In this document: positions 1 through 11,923 of the stretch, in pieces
Numbering within the stretch: position 1 is the stretch's first letter
Layout of the letters: every line of letters starts with the position of its first letter
Assembly (NCBI GenBank): GCA_029990175.1
Contig: JARKIP010000051.1
Coordinates: forward strand, 1,938,501 to 2,002,500
DNA: 64,000 nt
Direction of reading: 5' to 3'
Source: Petunia secreta
Taxonomy: Eukaryota; Streptophyta; Magnoliopsida; Solanales; Solanaceae
Program-made: the position numbers and the translations under genes
Notes under the pieces: model-generated
What the model was told of the DNA's origin: nothing
Seen by the model: the letters and a program-made list of their open reading frames with translations, nothing else
Databases searched by the model: none

Positions 1-1817
1 TTAATCTCGGGCCCTTCATCTACATGATCTCTATTCTCCAGCCGTGACAAGTGATCAGCAACTTGATTCTCAGTCCCCTTGCGATCTCGAATTTCAACAT
101 CAAACTCTTGCAATAAGAGAACCCATCTAATGAGTCTAGGCTTGGAGTCCTTCTTTTCAAACAAATACCGGATTGCGGCATGATCAGTGTAGACAACAAC
201 TCGAGTGGCAACCAAATAAGATCTGAATTTGTCAAAAGCATAAACCACGGCTAGCAACTCCTTCTCAGTGGTAGTGTAATTAGACTGGGCTGCATCAAGC
301 GTCTTGCTTGCATAATAGATGGAGTGAAAGATTCTTCCAATTCTTTGGCCTAGAACAGCCCCAATAGCATTATCACTCGCATCACACATCAACTCAAATG
401 GCAAGGACCAGTCAGGAGCAATGATGATTGGTGCGGTCACCAACCTTTTCTTCAACTCTTCAAACGCCTTGATACAAGCATCATCAAACACATATTTCAC
501 ATCCTTCTCTAACAATTTGCACAAGGGAGTGGAGATTTTAGAGAAGTCCTTTATGAAACGTCTATAGAATCCTGCATGTCCCAAGAAACTACGCACCCCC
601 TTAACAGAGATAGGTGGTGGTAATTTCTCAATAGCCTCTATCTTCGCCTTGTCAACCTCAATCCCTTGCTTTGACACCTTGTGCCCAAGTACTATGCCTT
701 CTTGAACCATAAAGTGACATTTTTCCCAATTCAGCACCAGATTTGTTTCTTCACAACGGCTCAGCACAGCATCAAGATTTTTCAAACATTCATCAAACGA
801 ATCACCAACCACTGAGAAATCATCCATAAATACCTCCACAAATTTTTCCACCATATCAGTGAAAATAGCCATCATGCATCGCTGAAAAGTTCCCGGGGCA
901 TTACACAACCCAAATGGCATCCTCCTAAATGCATAGGTGCCATATGGACAAGTGAAAGTGGTCTTCTCTTGGTCTTCAGGGGCTATCACAATTTGATTGT
1001 AGCCCGAATACCCATCCAAGAAACAGTAATACTCATGGCCTGCAAGTCTATCTAACATCTGATCAATAAAGGGGAGTGGGAAGTGATCTTTCCTGGTGGC
1101 CTTGTTGAGTTTCCTATAATCAATGCAAATTCGCCACCCTGTAACAGTTCTTGTAGGAATCAACTCATTGTTCTCATTCTTCACCACTGTCATGCCCCCT
1201 TTCTTAGGAACACATTGCACTGGACTCACCCACTTGCTGTCAGAGATAGGAAAAATTATACCAGCATCCAGCCACTTGATAACTTCTTTCTTCACCACCT
1301 CCTTCATGATTGGATTTAGCCTCCTCTGCTGCTCTATGGACGGCTTATGCTCTTCCTCCAAGAGAATTTTATGCATGCAGAAAGAAGGACTAATCCCTCT
1401 AATATCGGCAATAGTCCAGCCAATAGCTCTCTTGCGCTCTCGCAATACCCGCAACACCTTCTCAACCTGCACATCAGACAACAAAGAAGAAAGGATCACG
1501 GGCAAAGTATTACCTTCACCCAAATAAGCATATCGTAAATGTGCGGGTAACGGTTTGAGCTCAAGATTAGGAGCTCTCTCAATAGACGGTTTAGCAGGAG
1601 CTAAGGTCAACGGTCTATCAAGCTCCTCAAATTTCTTCCACCCTGGGATGAATCTACTCTGCATATTAAGAACCTCCACATATTCTTCAGTATCTTCATC
1701 CTTCAGGATATCATCATCATCACATAAGAGTGCCCTTTCTAAAGAATCAACACTAGAAGCCAAGAAGGACATCTCTTCAGCAGTCAATTCATCATCTATC
1801 ACTTTTACCATGGACAA
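1..1817 (-). pseudogene. Athila-like reverse transcriptase and RNase H (partial)
   Basis: Downstream of the stop at 1818 the same frame stays open to the window edge, about 605 codons. Reverse transcriptase motifs include KWVSPVQCVPKKGG, the MPFGLCNAPGTFQRCM block, and the catalytic VFMDDFSV around 820-840. RNase H follows, with LMCDASD and the block TTTEKELLAVVYAFDKF before base 1. No start codon belongs to this piece; it was part of the continuous gag-pol polyprotein. Integrase would follow outside the window. Confidence 0.85.
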
Positions 1818-3200
1818 CTATTCATAGTGAGAGGGAAGCTGGGTAGCTCTGAACACATTAAACACAGCTTCTTCCCCATTTACCTTCATAATCATCTTAC
1901 CAGCCCTGACTCGAATAACAGCATCAGCAGTAGCCAAAAATCCTCTTCCCAAGATGAGAGGCACCTCAGGATCAGCTTCATAATCAAGAATAATAAAATC
2001 AACGGGTAATATGAACTGACCCACTTGTACAAGCACATCCTCAATAATCCCCTCGGGGCATGTCAAAGATCTATCAGCAAGCTGCAGGGTCACAGTAGTG
2101 GGTCGTGGCTCACCCAGGCCTAGCTTCCTAAAAACTGAAGAAGGCATCAAATTCACACTAGCACCCAAATCACATAAAGCACGAGCAACCTCATGTTCCC
2201 CAATTTTCAAAGGGATGGTAAAACTGCCCGGGTCCTTCAATTTCTGCGGAAGCTTGCTTCTAACTCTGGAACTGCACTCCTCAGTAAGTGCAACTGTCTC
2301 AAACTCAGTCAATCTTCTCTTGTTAGCAACAATATCCTTGATGTATTTAGCATATTTGGGAACATCCCGCAAAAGCTCCACCAAAGGAATATTTACCTGA
2401 ATTTGACTCAATATCTCCAAAAATTTCTTGCATGCTGCATCAACTTTCTGCTTCTGAAGTCTCTGCGGGAAAGGTGGTGGTGGTCTCACAATAGCAGACT
2501 CGGGCTGCTTTTCAGTTACCTTTTCTGCTTCTTTTTCCACTTCCCTATCAACATTTGGCTCTAACTCACCAACAGGCTTCTTTGGCTTTGGGGGAACTTC
2601 CTCCAGTGCTCTTCCATTCCTCAAAGTCACTGCTTGCACAAATTCTCTAGGATTCTTCTCTGTATCACTCGGTAAAGCACCCCGAGGTCTATTATTTTGT
2701 GCTCCAGCAAGCTGCCCCAATTGTCTTTCAAGATCTTTCTGTGCATTGCTCAAATCTTTAATTGTTTGTGCCTGAGATGCTGACTCATCAATGAGCTTTT
2801 GCTGACCTGCAAGAATTTTCTTGAGCATATCCTCCATAGTATTAGACTGCTGTGGTTGAGCCTGAGACTGCGATCCCTGCTGTGGTGCATTGTTTTGAGT
2901 AAAGTGAGCTCTCTCATTACCCTGAAACTGCTCACGGGTATCCCTCCAAGAAAAATTTGGGTGATTACGCCAACCCGTGTTATAATTATTACCATACTGA
3001 TTTCGGTTTTGGCCCTGTGATCTGTTCTGATTACCCACATAATATACTGACTCTGGGTTAGAGGGACAAACCTCAGTGCTATGATCCTCACCACATACCT
3101 CACAAAAGGTCTGAACTTGCTGCACTGGAGCTGGTTGTGGCTTTGCTTGGAGGGCCAGCTTGCTGATTTGATTGGAAATCGCATCCATCTTCGCTCGCAA
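1818..3200 (-). pseudogene. Athila-like gag C-terminus plus aspartic protease
   Basis: 460 codons in the same frame as the upstream gag piece. Near the start is a single zinc knuckle (CEVCGEDHSTEVCP), followed by the WRNHPNFSW motif typical of this lineage and a Gln/Pro-rich linker. The protease lies in the last third, with the active-site motif CDLGASVNLMP and the later LILGRGFLAT motif. In this family the catalytic triplet is usually DTG or DSG; here it reads DLG, as in many plant Athila copies. The frame ends in TAG at 1820-1818, after SHYE, in a region that is normally continuous with pol. Confidence 0.85.
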
Positions 3201-3209
3201 CTCTGTAAT

Positions 3210-4070
3210 TCAATCTAGTTGAAGTACCCCAGCAGCTTTCTGCGTAGCAGCTCTGCTAGCCCCCTCACTATGTATATTAGCTCTGCCATCACCTTGCCAA
3301 TCAGGATTGCTCTGTGAAAACTTATCAAGTAAGTCATAGATCTGTTCAAAATTTAAGGCCAGCACTTGGCCTCCAGCAGCAGCATCAACCACAATCTTAG
3401 TATGTTGGTTCAACCCCTCAACAAAAGTGTATGCAATAACCTCATTAGTTTGATTGTGGTGAGGACAATCTCTCAATAACGCTTTAAATCTCTCCCAGGC
3501 TGCATATAATGATTCGCCTTCAAACTGCCTGAAGGACAAAATTGCACTCCTCAACCTGGCCGTCTTAGCAGACGGATAAAACTTAGCCAAGAATTTCTTA
3601 GCTAAATCCTCCCAAGTAGTGATAGACCCAGGTTTTTCAGCCTTTAACCACTTCCTTGCTGTCCCAATCAATGAAAATGGGAACAAAGTCATTCGTACAT
3701 AATCAGTAGGCACACCTGCCGGTGTATAAGTATCACTGATCTCCAGAAAGTTCTGCAAGTGTTGCTGCGGATCTTCATGCAGGAATCCACCATATTGCCC
3801 CGTCACATGCAGCAACTGAATCATGCCGGGCTTGATCTCAAAATTTCCAGTAATAGCAGGCTTCACAATACTTGACTCTACTCCTTTCAGACTAGGAAGA
3901 GCCACATCTCGCACTGCTACTGCTTGTTCTTCAGCCATTTCAACAGGAAGGGAGGCAATTACGATTGCTAATGCTTCTCGATCTCTCGCTTCTTTCCTTG
4001 TCTTCCTCAAGGTTCTTTCAGGCTCGGGATCAAAAGGTGCGAGTGATTCGTCCTTTTTGTTCCTTTGCAT
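3210..4070 (-). pseudogene. Athila-like gag, N-terminal part (broken by stop)
   Basis: An open frame of 286 codons starts with Met at 4070, about 100 bases inside the primer binding site. It contains the retrotransposon Gag core: a stretch around the residues WLKAEKPGSITTW and KFLAKFYPSAKTARLR is recognisable. The frame ends at an in-frame TGA at 3212-3210 and resumes directly after it in the same frame, so the stop looks like a nonsense mutation within gag and not the natural end. In a live element the product would form the particle that packages the RNA. Confidence 0.85.
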
Positions 4071-4168
4071 TCAAAACCTATTGCCTGAAACAGCACAAGA
4101 AACTCAACAAAAAATTAAGCCTGAATAGCAATTAAGTAATTGTTCAAAAGTAATTAGTCCGTAATTAG

Positions 4169-4186
4169 TCCCCGGCAACGGCGCCA
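4169..4186 (-). other. Primer binding site, tRNA-Asp type
   Basis: On the minus strand this reads TGGCGCCGTTGCCGGGGA, the 18-base tRNA-Asp complement used by Athila-type elements. It sits six bases inside the predicted LTR end. Confidence 0.85.
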
Positions 4187-4192
4187 AAAACT

Positions 4193-5544
4193 TGTTGCTC
4201 CCAAACGCACACGCAAGTATACGCGGTCGCCAAGTAATAAAGTGACAAAGTCGAGTATCGTTCCCACGAGGACTATGCAGACTATTGCTTAATAAACAAT
4301 TCCTGAACAAACTATCCAGGGATCTTTTTCCAATGGTTATAGGAGTTTTTATACTAAAATGCAGTAAGTAAAGTGCTAAAAGTGAAAGCGAGCAATGGAG
4401 CAGAACTTTGGTTGTTAACAATATCAAGGGAGCGATCCAGGGTCAGAGTTACGAACAATCCAGTTGATGTATTCAATTGATTCCACTTCTTAAATCCCGG
4501 ATTACTAACTGACAGGTTAATTGTAATTATGAAAACCTTTCAGTTCTTCACAATCTATGCAAGCTACTTCAATCCCTGTATGTCTACGGGTTAAATCACA
4601 TGCACGCATTAACGATCCTGTAATTAGTTAAACTAGGCAAGCAAGTATATGTCTATCCTACCCGCGAATTGATTCCCCGATGCCCGGGTTCACAAACTAG
4701 TTCTATTCTTCCTTATTACGTAATTAGATTCTCTCTTTCGAGTTCAACCCAAGAACCATAGATGATGTATAATTATCGAGCTCTAACAATTATACAAGTT
4801 AAATCAAGAAAGAATAAGTAACCCGTTATGGGATTCAATCAATGGAAATCAATCTTCAACAATCAACTTTCATGTAAACTCTAACCCCAGAACGTTAGGA
4901 AATTAGCCACACATATTCATAATCACAAGACAAAGTTTTGGTGTAATAATGAAATACTTGATGTAATAGATGAAAGATTGGGAATAACCCTTGTTCAATG
5001 AAGTGTGTAGCTCTCAATATTGCTCCAAAGTCAAGAAGAGCTTACAAAAACTAAGTAATAAACTATTTATAATGTTTCTAAACCCTTGGTAATAAGTTAG
5101 ACCCGATACTAGAAGGAATAGGAAGTAAAAACGCGCATAAGGGGCGCTATAACGGGCGCCCCGCGCCCACGATCGCGCAACACTAGGCAGAAGACGCCCG
5201 ATTTCTTCCGTCTTGGACCTGCGGCGCGCAAGGAAACGCGCTAGCCACCTCGCGCTATAGGCTGCGCGGCGCGGGGGCTGCAGCGCCAAGCCAAAATGCT
5301 CTTCTTTCGCTCCAAAACTCGGCTTGTGTCGTGCCTTTGTGTGCTCAATCCAATCTTCAAACATCCTTCACCCAATTCATGCTCAATTAAGCTCCGAAAC
5401 GCTCCAAATGTATCGCGTAACGACCTACACACGAACAACACAACATCAGCGTAAAACCACATTCACACGCTATCAAACAAGTGCAAAACAAGCTCAAATG
5501 TGCGGAAATATTAAGGAAAAGCAGGCATAAAATGCCGAACATCA
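4193..5544 (-). repeat. 5' LTR of Athila-like element
   Basis: About 1352 bp, bounded on the plus strand by TGTTGCTCCC at the primer-site side and ..GAACATCA at the far side, so on the minus strand it begins TGATGTTCGG and ends GGGAGCAACA. The outer edge is inferred from the TG..CA rule because the partner LTR is not in the window. A GC-rich, partly palindromic block lies at 5133-5275. No coding content is convincing; the open frames here are chance. Confidence 0.65.
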
Positions 5545-5854
5545 ATATTTGTCCGAAGCAAGGGGTTATTTAGCCTATGTTTGCCTATCTTTATGCTACA
5601 GTGACTCATATAGGAAATTATACTTTGGTCGTAGTTTAAGTAAATACATGAAATTCAATTTGAGAGAGATATTTCACAAGAGGAGTTAAATGTCCCTCAA
5701 TTACCTAGCTGTTCAAAGCCTGAAGATCGAAATATTTACGACGATACTTTCTTCAAAGTGGTATTATTCAATGACTAATAAAAACAAGGCTTTTTGTGTT
5801 AATTTTTTTTTCTTTTAATTAATTGTTTTCTTTTTTTGCCTTTTTTTTTTTAAC
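5545..5854. other. Unassigned flank between LTR and long-TIR MITE
   Basis: AT-rich sequence with no gene that I can support. It ends in a run of T followed by TAAC, which forms the imperfect left target duplication of the next element. Confidence 0.4.
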
Positions 5855-6840
5855 GGAAAAGGGTCAAAACTACCCTTAACCTATTCGAAATGGCTTAAAA
5901 TTGCCCCACCGTTAATTTTCTGCAAATTTTGGCCTCACCGTTAAGTTTGTGGCTCATTTTTGCCCTTACTACTAACGGCTCTGTTTTAATTTTTCTTTTT
6001 TTTTCTTTTAAAATACGTGGCGCTCTATAATTGGTCTGTCTCAAATAAATATACCCAACCCATTCTAATACCCAACTCATTCATACAACCCGCCCCAAAT
6101 AAATATAACCCATCTTCTTCATAACCCATTTTTCCTCGTTCAAAATAATAAGCTGATTATATTGATGAAAAAGAAAATGGGTAAGTCCATGAAAATTAAT
6201 TTATATACAGTTGAGATCTTAAATAGTAGATGTCGGGAAAATTATCTTCTTATATACTATTGATGGAACTAAATATAGCTACATATATAAATGAAAATTT
6301 TATATTTATGTTTTACTTGAAATCCGCAGCAAAAACATATCGACGTAATTTGTAAATAACTTGGATTCTATTAAAACAAGACTATACGGAAATTTTATAA
6401 TATTGATAATAATTTCAATTACAATTTTGGTATAACTCTAGGCTTCATTTATTTGTACTTAATAAAGGTCTTGATCTTTATCATTTTAATTTGATTTATT
6501 AAGATATTTAATTTTAGGAGGTTTGAATCTTAGACCAATACTTAATAAGTCTAAATAGATCTGACCCACAACCAATTATTTGGGGTTACGAAGAAGATGA
6601 GTTATCTTTATTTGGGGTGCATTATATGAACGGGTTGAGTATATTTATTTGGGACAGACCAATTATACAGCGCCACGTATTTTAAAAGAAACAAAACAGA
6701 AAAATTAAAATAGGGCCGTTAGTAGTAAGGACAAAAATGAGCCACAAACTTAACGACAAGGGCAAAATTTACAGAAATTTAACGGTGGGGGCAATTTTAA
6801 GCCATTTCGAATAGGTTAAGGGCAGTTTTGGCCCTTTTCC
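5855..6840. mobile_element. Long-TIR MITE, Mutator-like
   Basis: A 986-bp non-autonomous element whose two ends are inverted copies of each other over roughly 250 bp (5855-6114 and 6594-6840). Both start GGAAAAGGGYCAAAACTRCC. The left arm carries about 25 extra bases. Flanks TTTTTTTAAC and TTTTTGTAAT match at 8 of 10 positions, which fits a degenerate Mutator-type target duplication. The middle (about 6130-6590) is AT-rich and non-coding. Confidence 0.75.
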
Positions 6841-7963
6841 TTTTTGTAATACTTATTTCTTCTTTGAAGGCGACATTTAGTTGGGTGAGTGAAAAATATT
6901 TTCTTGATGTTGAAGATCAAGGCAGTTGCTGTAAGTATAAAAATTTCATTCTATTGTTATTGTTAATTATTATTCTTATGTTTTGTTTTGATGAAACTTT
7001 TCCATTTAAGGTTGTGCCATCGAAGCCATAACAACAACATATGCGCTAAAGGATAGTGAAAAAGTAATTTCATGCTCGAAATAATAACTACTTAAAAAGT
7101 TAGATAAGAATGAGTTTTACTTTACTTTTACGACAAGGCTTAACGATTTGTCAAGCATTTTGGTCTAGTCGAAGAATGTGAATATAAATTCACTAAGCAA
7201 AGAGGCGAATGTAATTGGCCACCACAATTGGTTAGTTTCATTGATTAAATTATACTTTTGTTTTATTTTCTGTAAGAAATATCTCTAATTACTTATGCTA
7301 ACTTTTAGGAACCTATTAAGATAAAAGGATTCTACAAAGTATCAGAATCGGATCTAAAAGATGGAAGTAAAAAAGTAGAGCTTATTAAAGAGAAATGACA
7401 TATATTGTTGCTTATTTTTAAGAGTTAGGTCCAAAATTGTTCTTTAAATATGTTGTTGTCAATTTTGGTCCTTTAAGTTGGCAAAAATTTGTCAAAAATG
7501 GCCTCCACCCAAAACAAACTGACAGAGGGAGCTTTATTTAACGACCCCTCACCCCATACTTGTGATGTCTCGTATGTCTTAAGTCTTCAAAACCATTATG
7601 GAGAGGTTAATATATTTATGTCTTTTATCCAATTAACTAGTTAGGGCGGAGTCACATGCAATCCAAATTGGGTTAAAAATTGGGGACATCATGGAAACTA
7701 AGCATAGTGCTGTCTCTCAATTATCACATCCTAATACATGATAGTATGATTATTGTGTGTAATATCTTTTTCCTAAAATTAGAGCAGCCATAGATATATC
7801 TTTAATAGTAGTTTGATAGAGTTCAATGCTTTTGAGACATCATTTGTCATTGTTAGTTACATATTGTAACTATTTTGCTCATTTGTCTACTATTCCATCA
7901 TATATCATCTAAACTTCACCAGGAGAAAGTGCTTTTTATAATTGGTCCGGACGTAATAGGTTT
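6841..7963. other. Intergenic, possible decayed exon scraps
   Basis: No full gene. A short open stretch at about 7309-7398 (reading EPIKIKGFYKVSESDLKD before a stop) looks like a possible exon relic, but I do not recognise the family. Around 7420-7560 there is sequence of the kind seen at MITE ends, without a findable partner arm. Confidence 0.25.
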
Positions 7964-7971
7964 TTCACACC

Positions 7972-8445
7972 TAGGGCTGGCAATTTCCACCCATATTTTG
8001 TTAAACTACTCATTTGATCCATATTTCAAAGGATTGGATGACTAATATTTCATTTGGACAAAATTTGGGTTTCTTCCTCTACTTAACCCAAGAAAATATA
8101 TGGTATTGATGGGTAAAAAGTGGGTCTCTAAATACAACCTATATTGATTTGGAATCAAGGAAGGTGTTTATTTTGTGAGCCCATCTTTATCAATTGCTAA
8201 TTTACAAATGCTTAAATGGTTCTTTGTTTCTTATTTGTTCTATTTAAATACTAGTACTAATATATTTGACCTTTTTCTTTTTCAATTTTAGTTTCTATGT
8301 TTTTTTACCCATATTTACCCAACCCATATTTTACCAACTCATATTTTACCCATATTAATATGGGTGGGTTACAACCCAACCCGTTTTTCTCAATCCATTT
8401 TCAACCCATCCAAATCCGATCTAACCCAACCATTTGCCACATATA
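7972..8445. mobile_element. hAT-type MITE with 8-bp target duplication
   Basis: A 474-bp element flanked by a perfect 8-bp direct repeat TTCACACC (7964-7971 and 8446-8453). It starts TAGGGCTGGCAATTT; the other end read inverted is TATATGTGGCAAATGG, sharing the TGGCAA core of hAT termini. The inside is rich in repeated ACCCATATTTTACCC-like stretches, the subterminal repeats expected of hAT elements. The open frame inside is not a gene. Confidence 0.8.
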
Positions 8446-8453
8446 TTCACACC

Positions 8454-9657
8454 TAATGAATTACAAGTTGATGGGATTTTTTATTCTACTCAACAACTCA
8501 AGTAAACAATCACAAGTTCAATCATAGCCTATCCCTTGTTTGTAGTGGTCAATGACAAGTGAGAAGCATCACACAGACATTATATGAACTCTATTTTGCT
8601 TATCAAATTCTTTAATGTGCAAACATTCTACTTTCTAAGATAGTGCTAATTAATTTATGCTCAGTGCACAACATCAATTGATACATGGAGGATTGGATGC
8701 ATTTCTACTGCACCATTTACTGGAAAGCCACTTTCATCCTTAAAAAAGTGTGGAGCCATCAATTGGACCTGATACTTGATAGGAGCAGTTCAGTTTGAAC
8801 ATGCTCAGCACAGGCAACTTCCACCATTTACTGGAAAGTCTCTCATTGTTTGCCGCATCACGTATAAGAGAGAGACAGAGTAAGTATCTTGCAGATGCTG
8901 CAAATCAACCAGTCTTTAAGCAATAAGCCCCAGTAGAAACCACATTACTCCTCACTCACTCTACATCATATTCACTACTATTATGAAACAATCGTCTAGC
9001 CCATTCGTTCCATATACTCCAAACGAGAGAAAATGATCATCTCCAAGTTCCTTTCTTAAGCATAATCAAAATGGGCAATCCTGAGCCGAAATTCATTATA
9101 ATTTCTCACTAGACATTCATTACTGAGGGAAAGAAACTTCCTAGGCAATCTGGTGTTCATTCACCTTTTTCAGAAAAAATTAAATAAGCAGTTTTTCAGA
9201 AACAAAATTAATAATCATGAGCATACAAATTACATCATCAAGCCAAAGCAACATTGAGAATTCATTTAGCGATAGGTGAACAAAGTGCACATTGTAATAT
9301 ATGAGTTCCATCGCATAGCTGATTAATGTGGGACAAACTCTATGAAACTTATGACCTATTTACTAATACCCAAGAGAGATTGCACAGTACAAATTAAATG
9401 AAAACACAAAACAGTGCATTTTATTTACAAACAAAAAGCAATAGGAGGATGGTGTCACATAAAAGTTAGAGAAGGTAGTACTCTTCCTAGAAAAACTGGT
9501 GCCTTCCATCAACTGTGATTCCTACATCGTGTTAACTTGTCTGCAACTAATCTTAATCTTATAGCAGCAAAATGACTTAAAAACTCTTGGTTCTTCCACA
9601 ATATATTCCCAGTTATGATACTTGACGACTAAAGCTAAGTTTAAACATGTTAAAACA
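8454..9657. other. Intergenic, downstream of cystatin-like gene
   Basis: AT-rich DNA with no supported gene. The last few hundred bases probably include the 3' untranslated region of the minus-strand gene that ends near 9658. A phrase CACCATTTACTGGAAAG occurs twice (around 8720 and 8822). Confidence 0.35.
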
Positions 9658-11668
9658 TCATAAGAAACATCGACTGTCTAGTAGTTCCCATATTACCTTT
9701 GGCCTGACGACTGGGAATTCTAAAGCACCACCTATATCTCTCACCACCTTAGCTTGAAACAAGGCCTCCTCGCCATCATGCGTCTTGACCAAAAAGGTAA
9801 TATAAAAATCGTAGTAACGACTTCCACCTCCATTCACCTTCAAAACATTCACGACCGCATAATTGGTGCCCTAAAATGAGTACAAGGGAACTTTCTTAGC
9901 TCTCTAAACAAGACAATGAAAAAGGAAGCTGGCAAGATAATGGTAAGTGTAATTAGAGCATTATTTTTATTTCGATAAGAAAGATGAAGCATGACTAGAG
10001 CATACTCTGTCCTTATTGTACACTTCAAGTGCCCTTTCAACATAACCCTTCAACATGTCATAGTTCTTAGGATTCTCTAAGAAGTATCGCAAGGGGCAGA
10101 TGGTAGCCATAGGGGACATTCCAGGATAATCTTCAATATCAAATCCCTATCAATAATGAGAGAGAAACATCACTTATTGCATCGAATCGTCCTCGTAACA
10201 AGTTAAGATTCAAGGAAATGATTTAAAAAAATTGCAAAAAATATGTCAAGCAACTGTGTCCAAGAATGTCTTCATTAGGGTGGATACATAACACACAATA
10301 GTATTTTGCTAGCAAATTGATGCTTTTCTACGGGCTGTTCTACCCAAGACCAAGTAGCTCTAAATTTATCCATCAAGTCTAAGTAATAACGACATTATAT
10401 TTTTTGTTTAAGCTGAAAATCATACCCTTTCTCTGCTCATTTGCAAACCTGAGCTGAGCGTACTAATGGAGGATTCGAATTTTGAATTGCAAACTCAAAA
10501 TCCTTAGTACTAATAGAATCCATCTAAAAGTCAGACACCATTAAATTGTTGACACCAATATTTAAGATCAAGAATTGACGCCCAGTAGCCTTCTGGCACG
10601 GGCAGCTCTCCTCACTTTTGGCCGCGCTTATAAAACATTTTTACTTTTAGGCTGATTTACAAATATCGGACATGTGCCCATCACACGCACTTCTAGTCCC
10701 GTTTAAAAATGTTTAGCTAGTAGCCCCAGGAGCCAATAGCCGGAACATACTCCTGGCATAAAATTCTAGCCCGGACCTGATGATTCGCCAGGAATATGTT
10801 CCCATTTCTAGTGATAGGCGCTAAAAGTTAAAGATTTTTAAACGCAGCCATAAGTGTGAGAATGGCGCGCCAGAAGACTACTGGGTGTCAATTCTTGTAA
10901 CTTTTAGTCCCATTACAAGAAGTCACCAGACACATTCGCCATGTTGGAGCCAACAAACTGGCCAGGTGTGTCTGACAACTTTTAGCGACCTGGGTCTAAA
11001 AGTTCGATGACTTTTCAACGAGGGGCCAGAAGTGTGGCGCTAAATCGTACGAAGATTTATCTATAAACAACAACAACAAACTCAGTGTAATTTTACAAGT
11101 GGGGTTTGGGGAGGGTGCTGTGTATGCAGACCTTACCTACCTCGAATGAAGTTGGAGGCTGTTTTCTATAGACCTTCAGGGATCGTTTGGTTAGCGGGAT
11201 TGGATTAACAATTAACTAACCCAGAATAGATTTTATACCACAAATATGGTACTATCTTATCCCATAGAAGGTGTGAGATTGTTAATCCCGAGATTATAAT
11301 CCCGGAATAAATTTAATCCGACATTTATGGGATATCCCTTATTTTTAGTCCCGCCAACCAAACGACCCAAGAAAAATAGATTATCTTTAAATAACAACAA
11401 CATATAAACACACAAATTAAGCTAACTAACAAAGAATAGTGCTGGAGTTAGTTACCTCGCTCTCTTCAACTTGTTGGTAGTACTTGTCCCAAACAGATTG
11501 ATTTGTTATATAATCATCATCGGAATCGTATTTGTCGGGATTACCGATTCCCTTCCATTCACTTGGAGGTGTCATCTCCGCATCCGAATCCGACCCGAAA
11601 CTAGTCCAGCTATTCTTGTCATCCTCTTCTTCAACTTCCACCTTTTGTTTTTTCTCTAAATCTACCAT
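9658..11668 (-). CDS. Cystatin/monellin-superfamily-like protein
   Basis: Three exons joined at GT-AG sites, all in phase 0: 11668-11456 (71 codons), 10146-10006 (47 codons) and 9870 to the stop at 9658. A donor-like GTAATA at 9696 leaves open a further small exon, so the C-terminus is uncertain. The product is about 176-188 aa. It has a very acidic N-terminal part (runs of Glu and Asp, residues 8-70), then GFDIEDYPGMSPM and a cystatin-like fold: a helix (MLKGYVERALEVYNK), then strands AVVNVLKVNGG, YYDFYITFLVK and ALFQAKVV. The canonical cystatin QxVxG loop is not visible, so protease inhibition should not be assumed. I know similar proteins as a plant family of unknown role. Confidence 0.7.
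10569..11035. repeat. Nested foldback repeats in intron 1 of the cystatin-like gene
   Basis: The segment 10569-10897 folds on itself: it begins CAAGAATTGACGCCCAGTAG and ends with the inverted match CTACTGGGTGTCAATTCTTG. A second inverted pair lies in its centre (CCGGAACATACTCCTGGCAT against CGCCAGGAATATGTTCCCAT). A third, imperfect stem (AGTCACCAGACACATTCGCC against GGCCAGGTGTGTCTGACAAC) follows at 10920-10985. No target duplication was found. Confidence 0.6.
11063..11178 (-). mobile_element. TS-type SINE, 3' portion
   Basis: Read on the minus strand this has the conserved 3' body of Solanaceae TS SINEs (GGTAAGGTCTGCATACACAG..CCCTCCCCAAACCCCAC) and ends in a short TTG repeat. The 5' part is missing or displaced by the MITE at 11179. 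An imperfect direct repeat AGATTTATCTATAAA / AGATTATCTTTAAA on either side of SINE plus MITE suggests that both sit inside one target duplication. Confidence 0.8.
11179..11368. mobile_element. MITE (GGGATCGTTTGGTT termini) inside SINE
   Basis: A 190-bp element with inverted ends GGGATCGTTTGGTTAGCGGG and GGGTCGTTTGGTTGGCGGGA. Termini of this kind are common in Solanaceae MITEs. It begins where the SINE sequence breaks off. No clean 3-bp duplication was found, so the superfamily is open (PIF/Harbinger is my guess). Confidence 0.65.
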
Positions 11669-11923
11669 GGCGTAAACATCCCCTATGAATTAATTTTTAT
11701 GTGTTTAATTGGGTGTTAGGTGACTATAACAAGGGGCAATTGAATACTGTTGCAACGAACTGTGTAAATATGGTAAAGCTTAATGGATTCAAAAACTCTT
11801 TAGGTCACGGTTCAAATTTCAAGTGTGATAGTTTTGAATCTTCTTGTAAAACATTTTGACTGTGCTCCTCTTAGTGTAATTACAAAATTTATACTTTGTA
11901 TGGCCAAATAATTATTTGATTAA

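Larger units (their letters stand above)
1..5544 (-). mobile_element. Athila-like Ty3/gypsy LTR retrotransposon, 3' part outside window
   Basis: Minus-strand element read from the 5' LTR (4193-5544) through a tRNA-Asp-type primer binding site (4169-4186), gag (from 4070), protease and reverse transcriptase/RNase H to the window edge at base 1. The Gag zinc-knuckle region followed by a WRNHPNFSW motif, and the tRNA-Asp primer site, are typical of Athila-type elements. Integrase and the 3' LTR lie outside, so neither target duplication nor age can be read. Gag and pol share one reading frame, broken by only two in-frame stops (near 3210 and 1818), so the copy is defective but little decayed. 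Confidence 0.9.
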
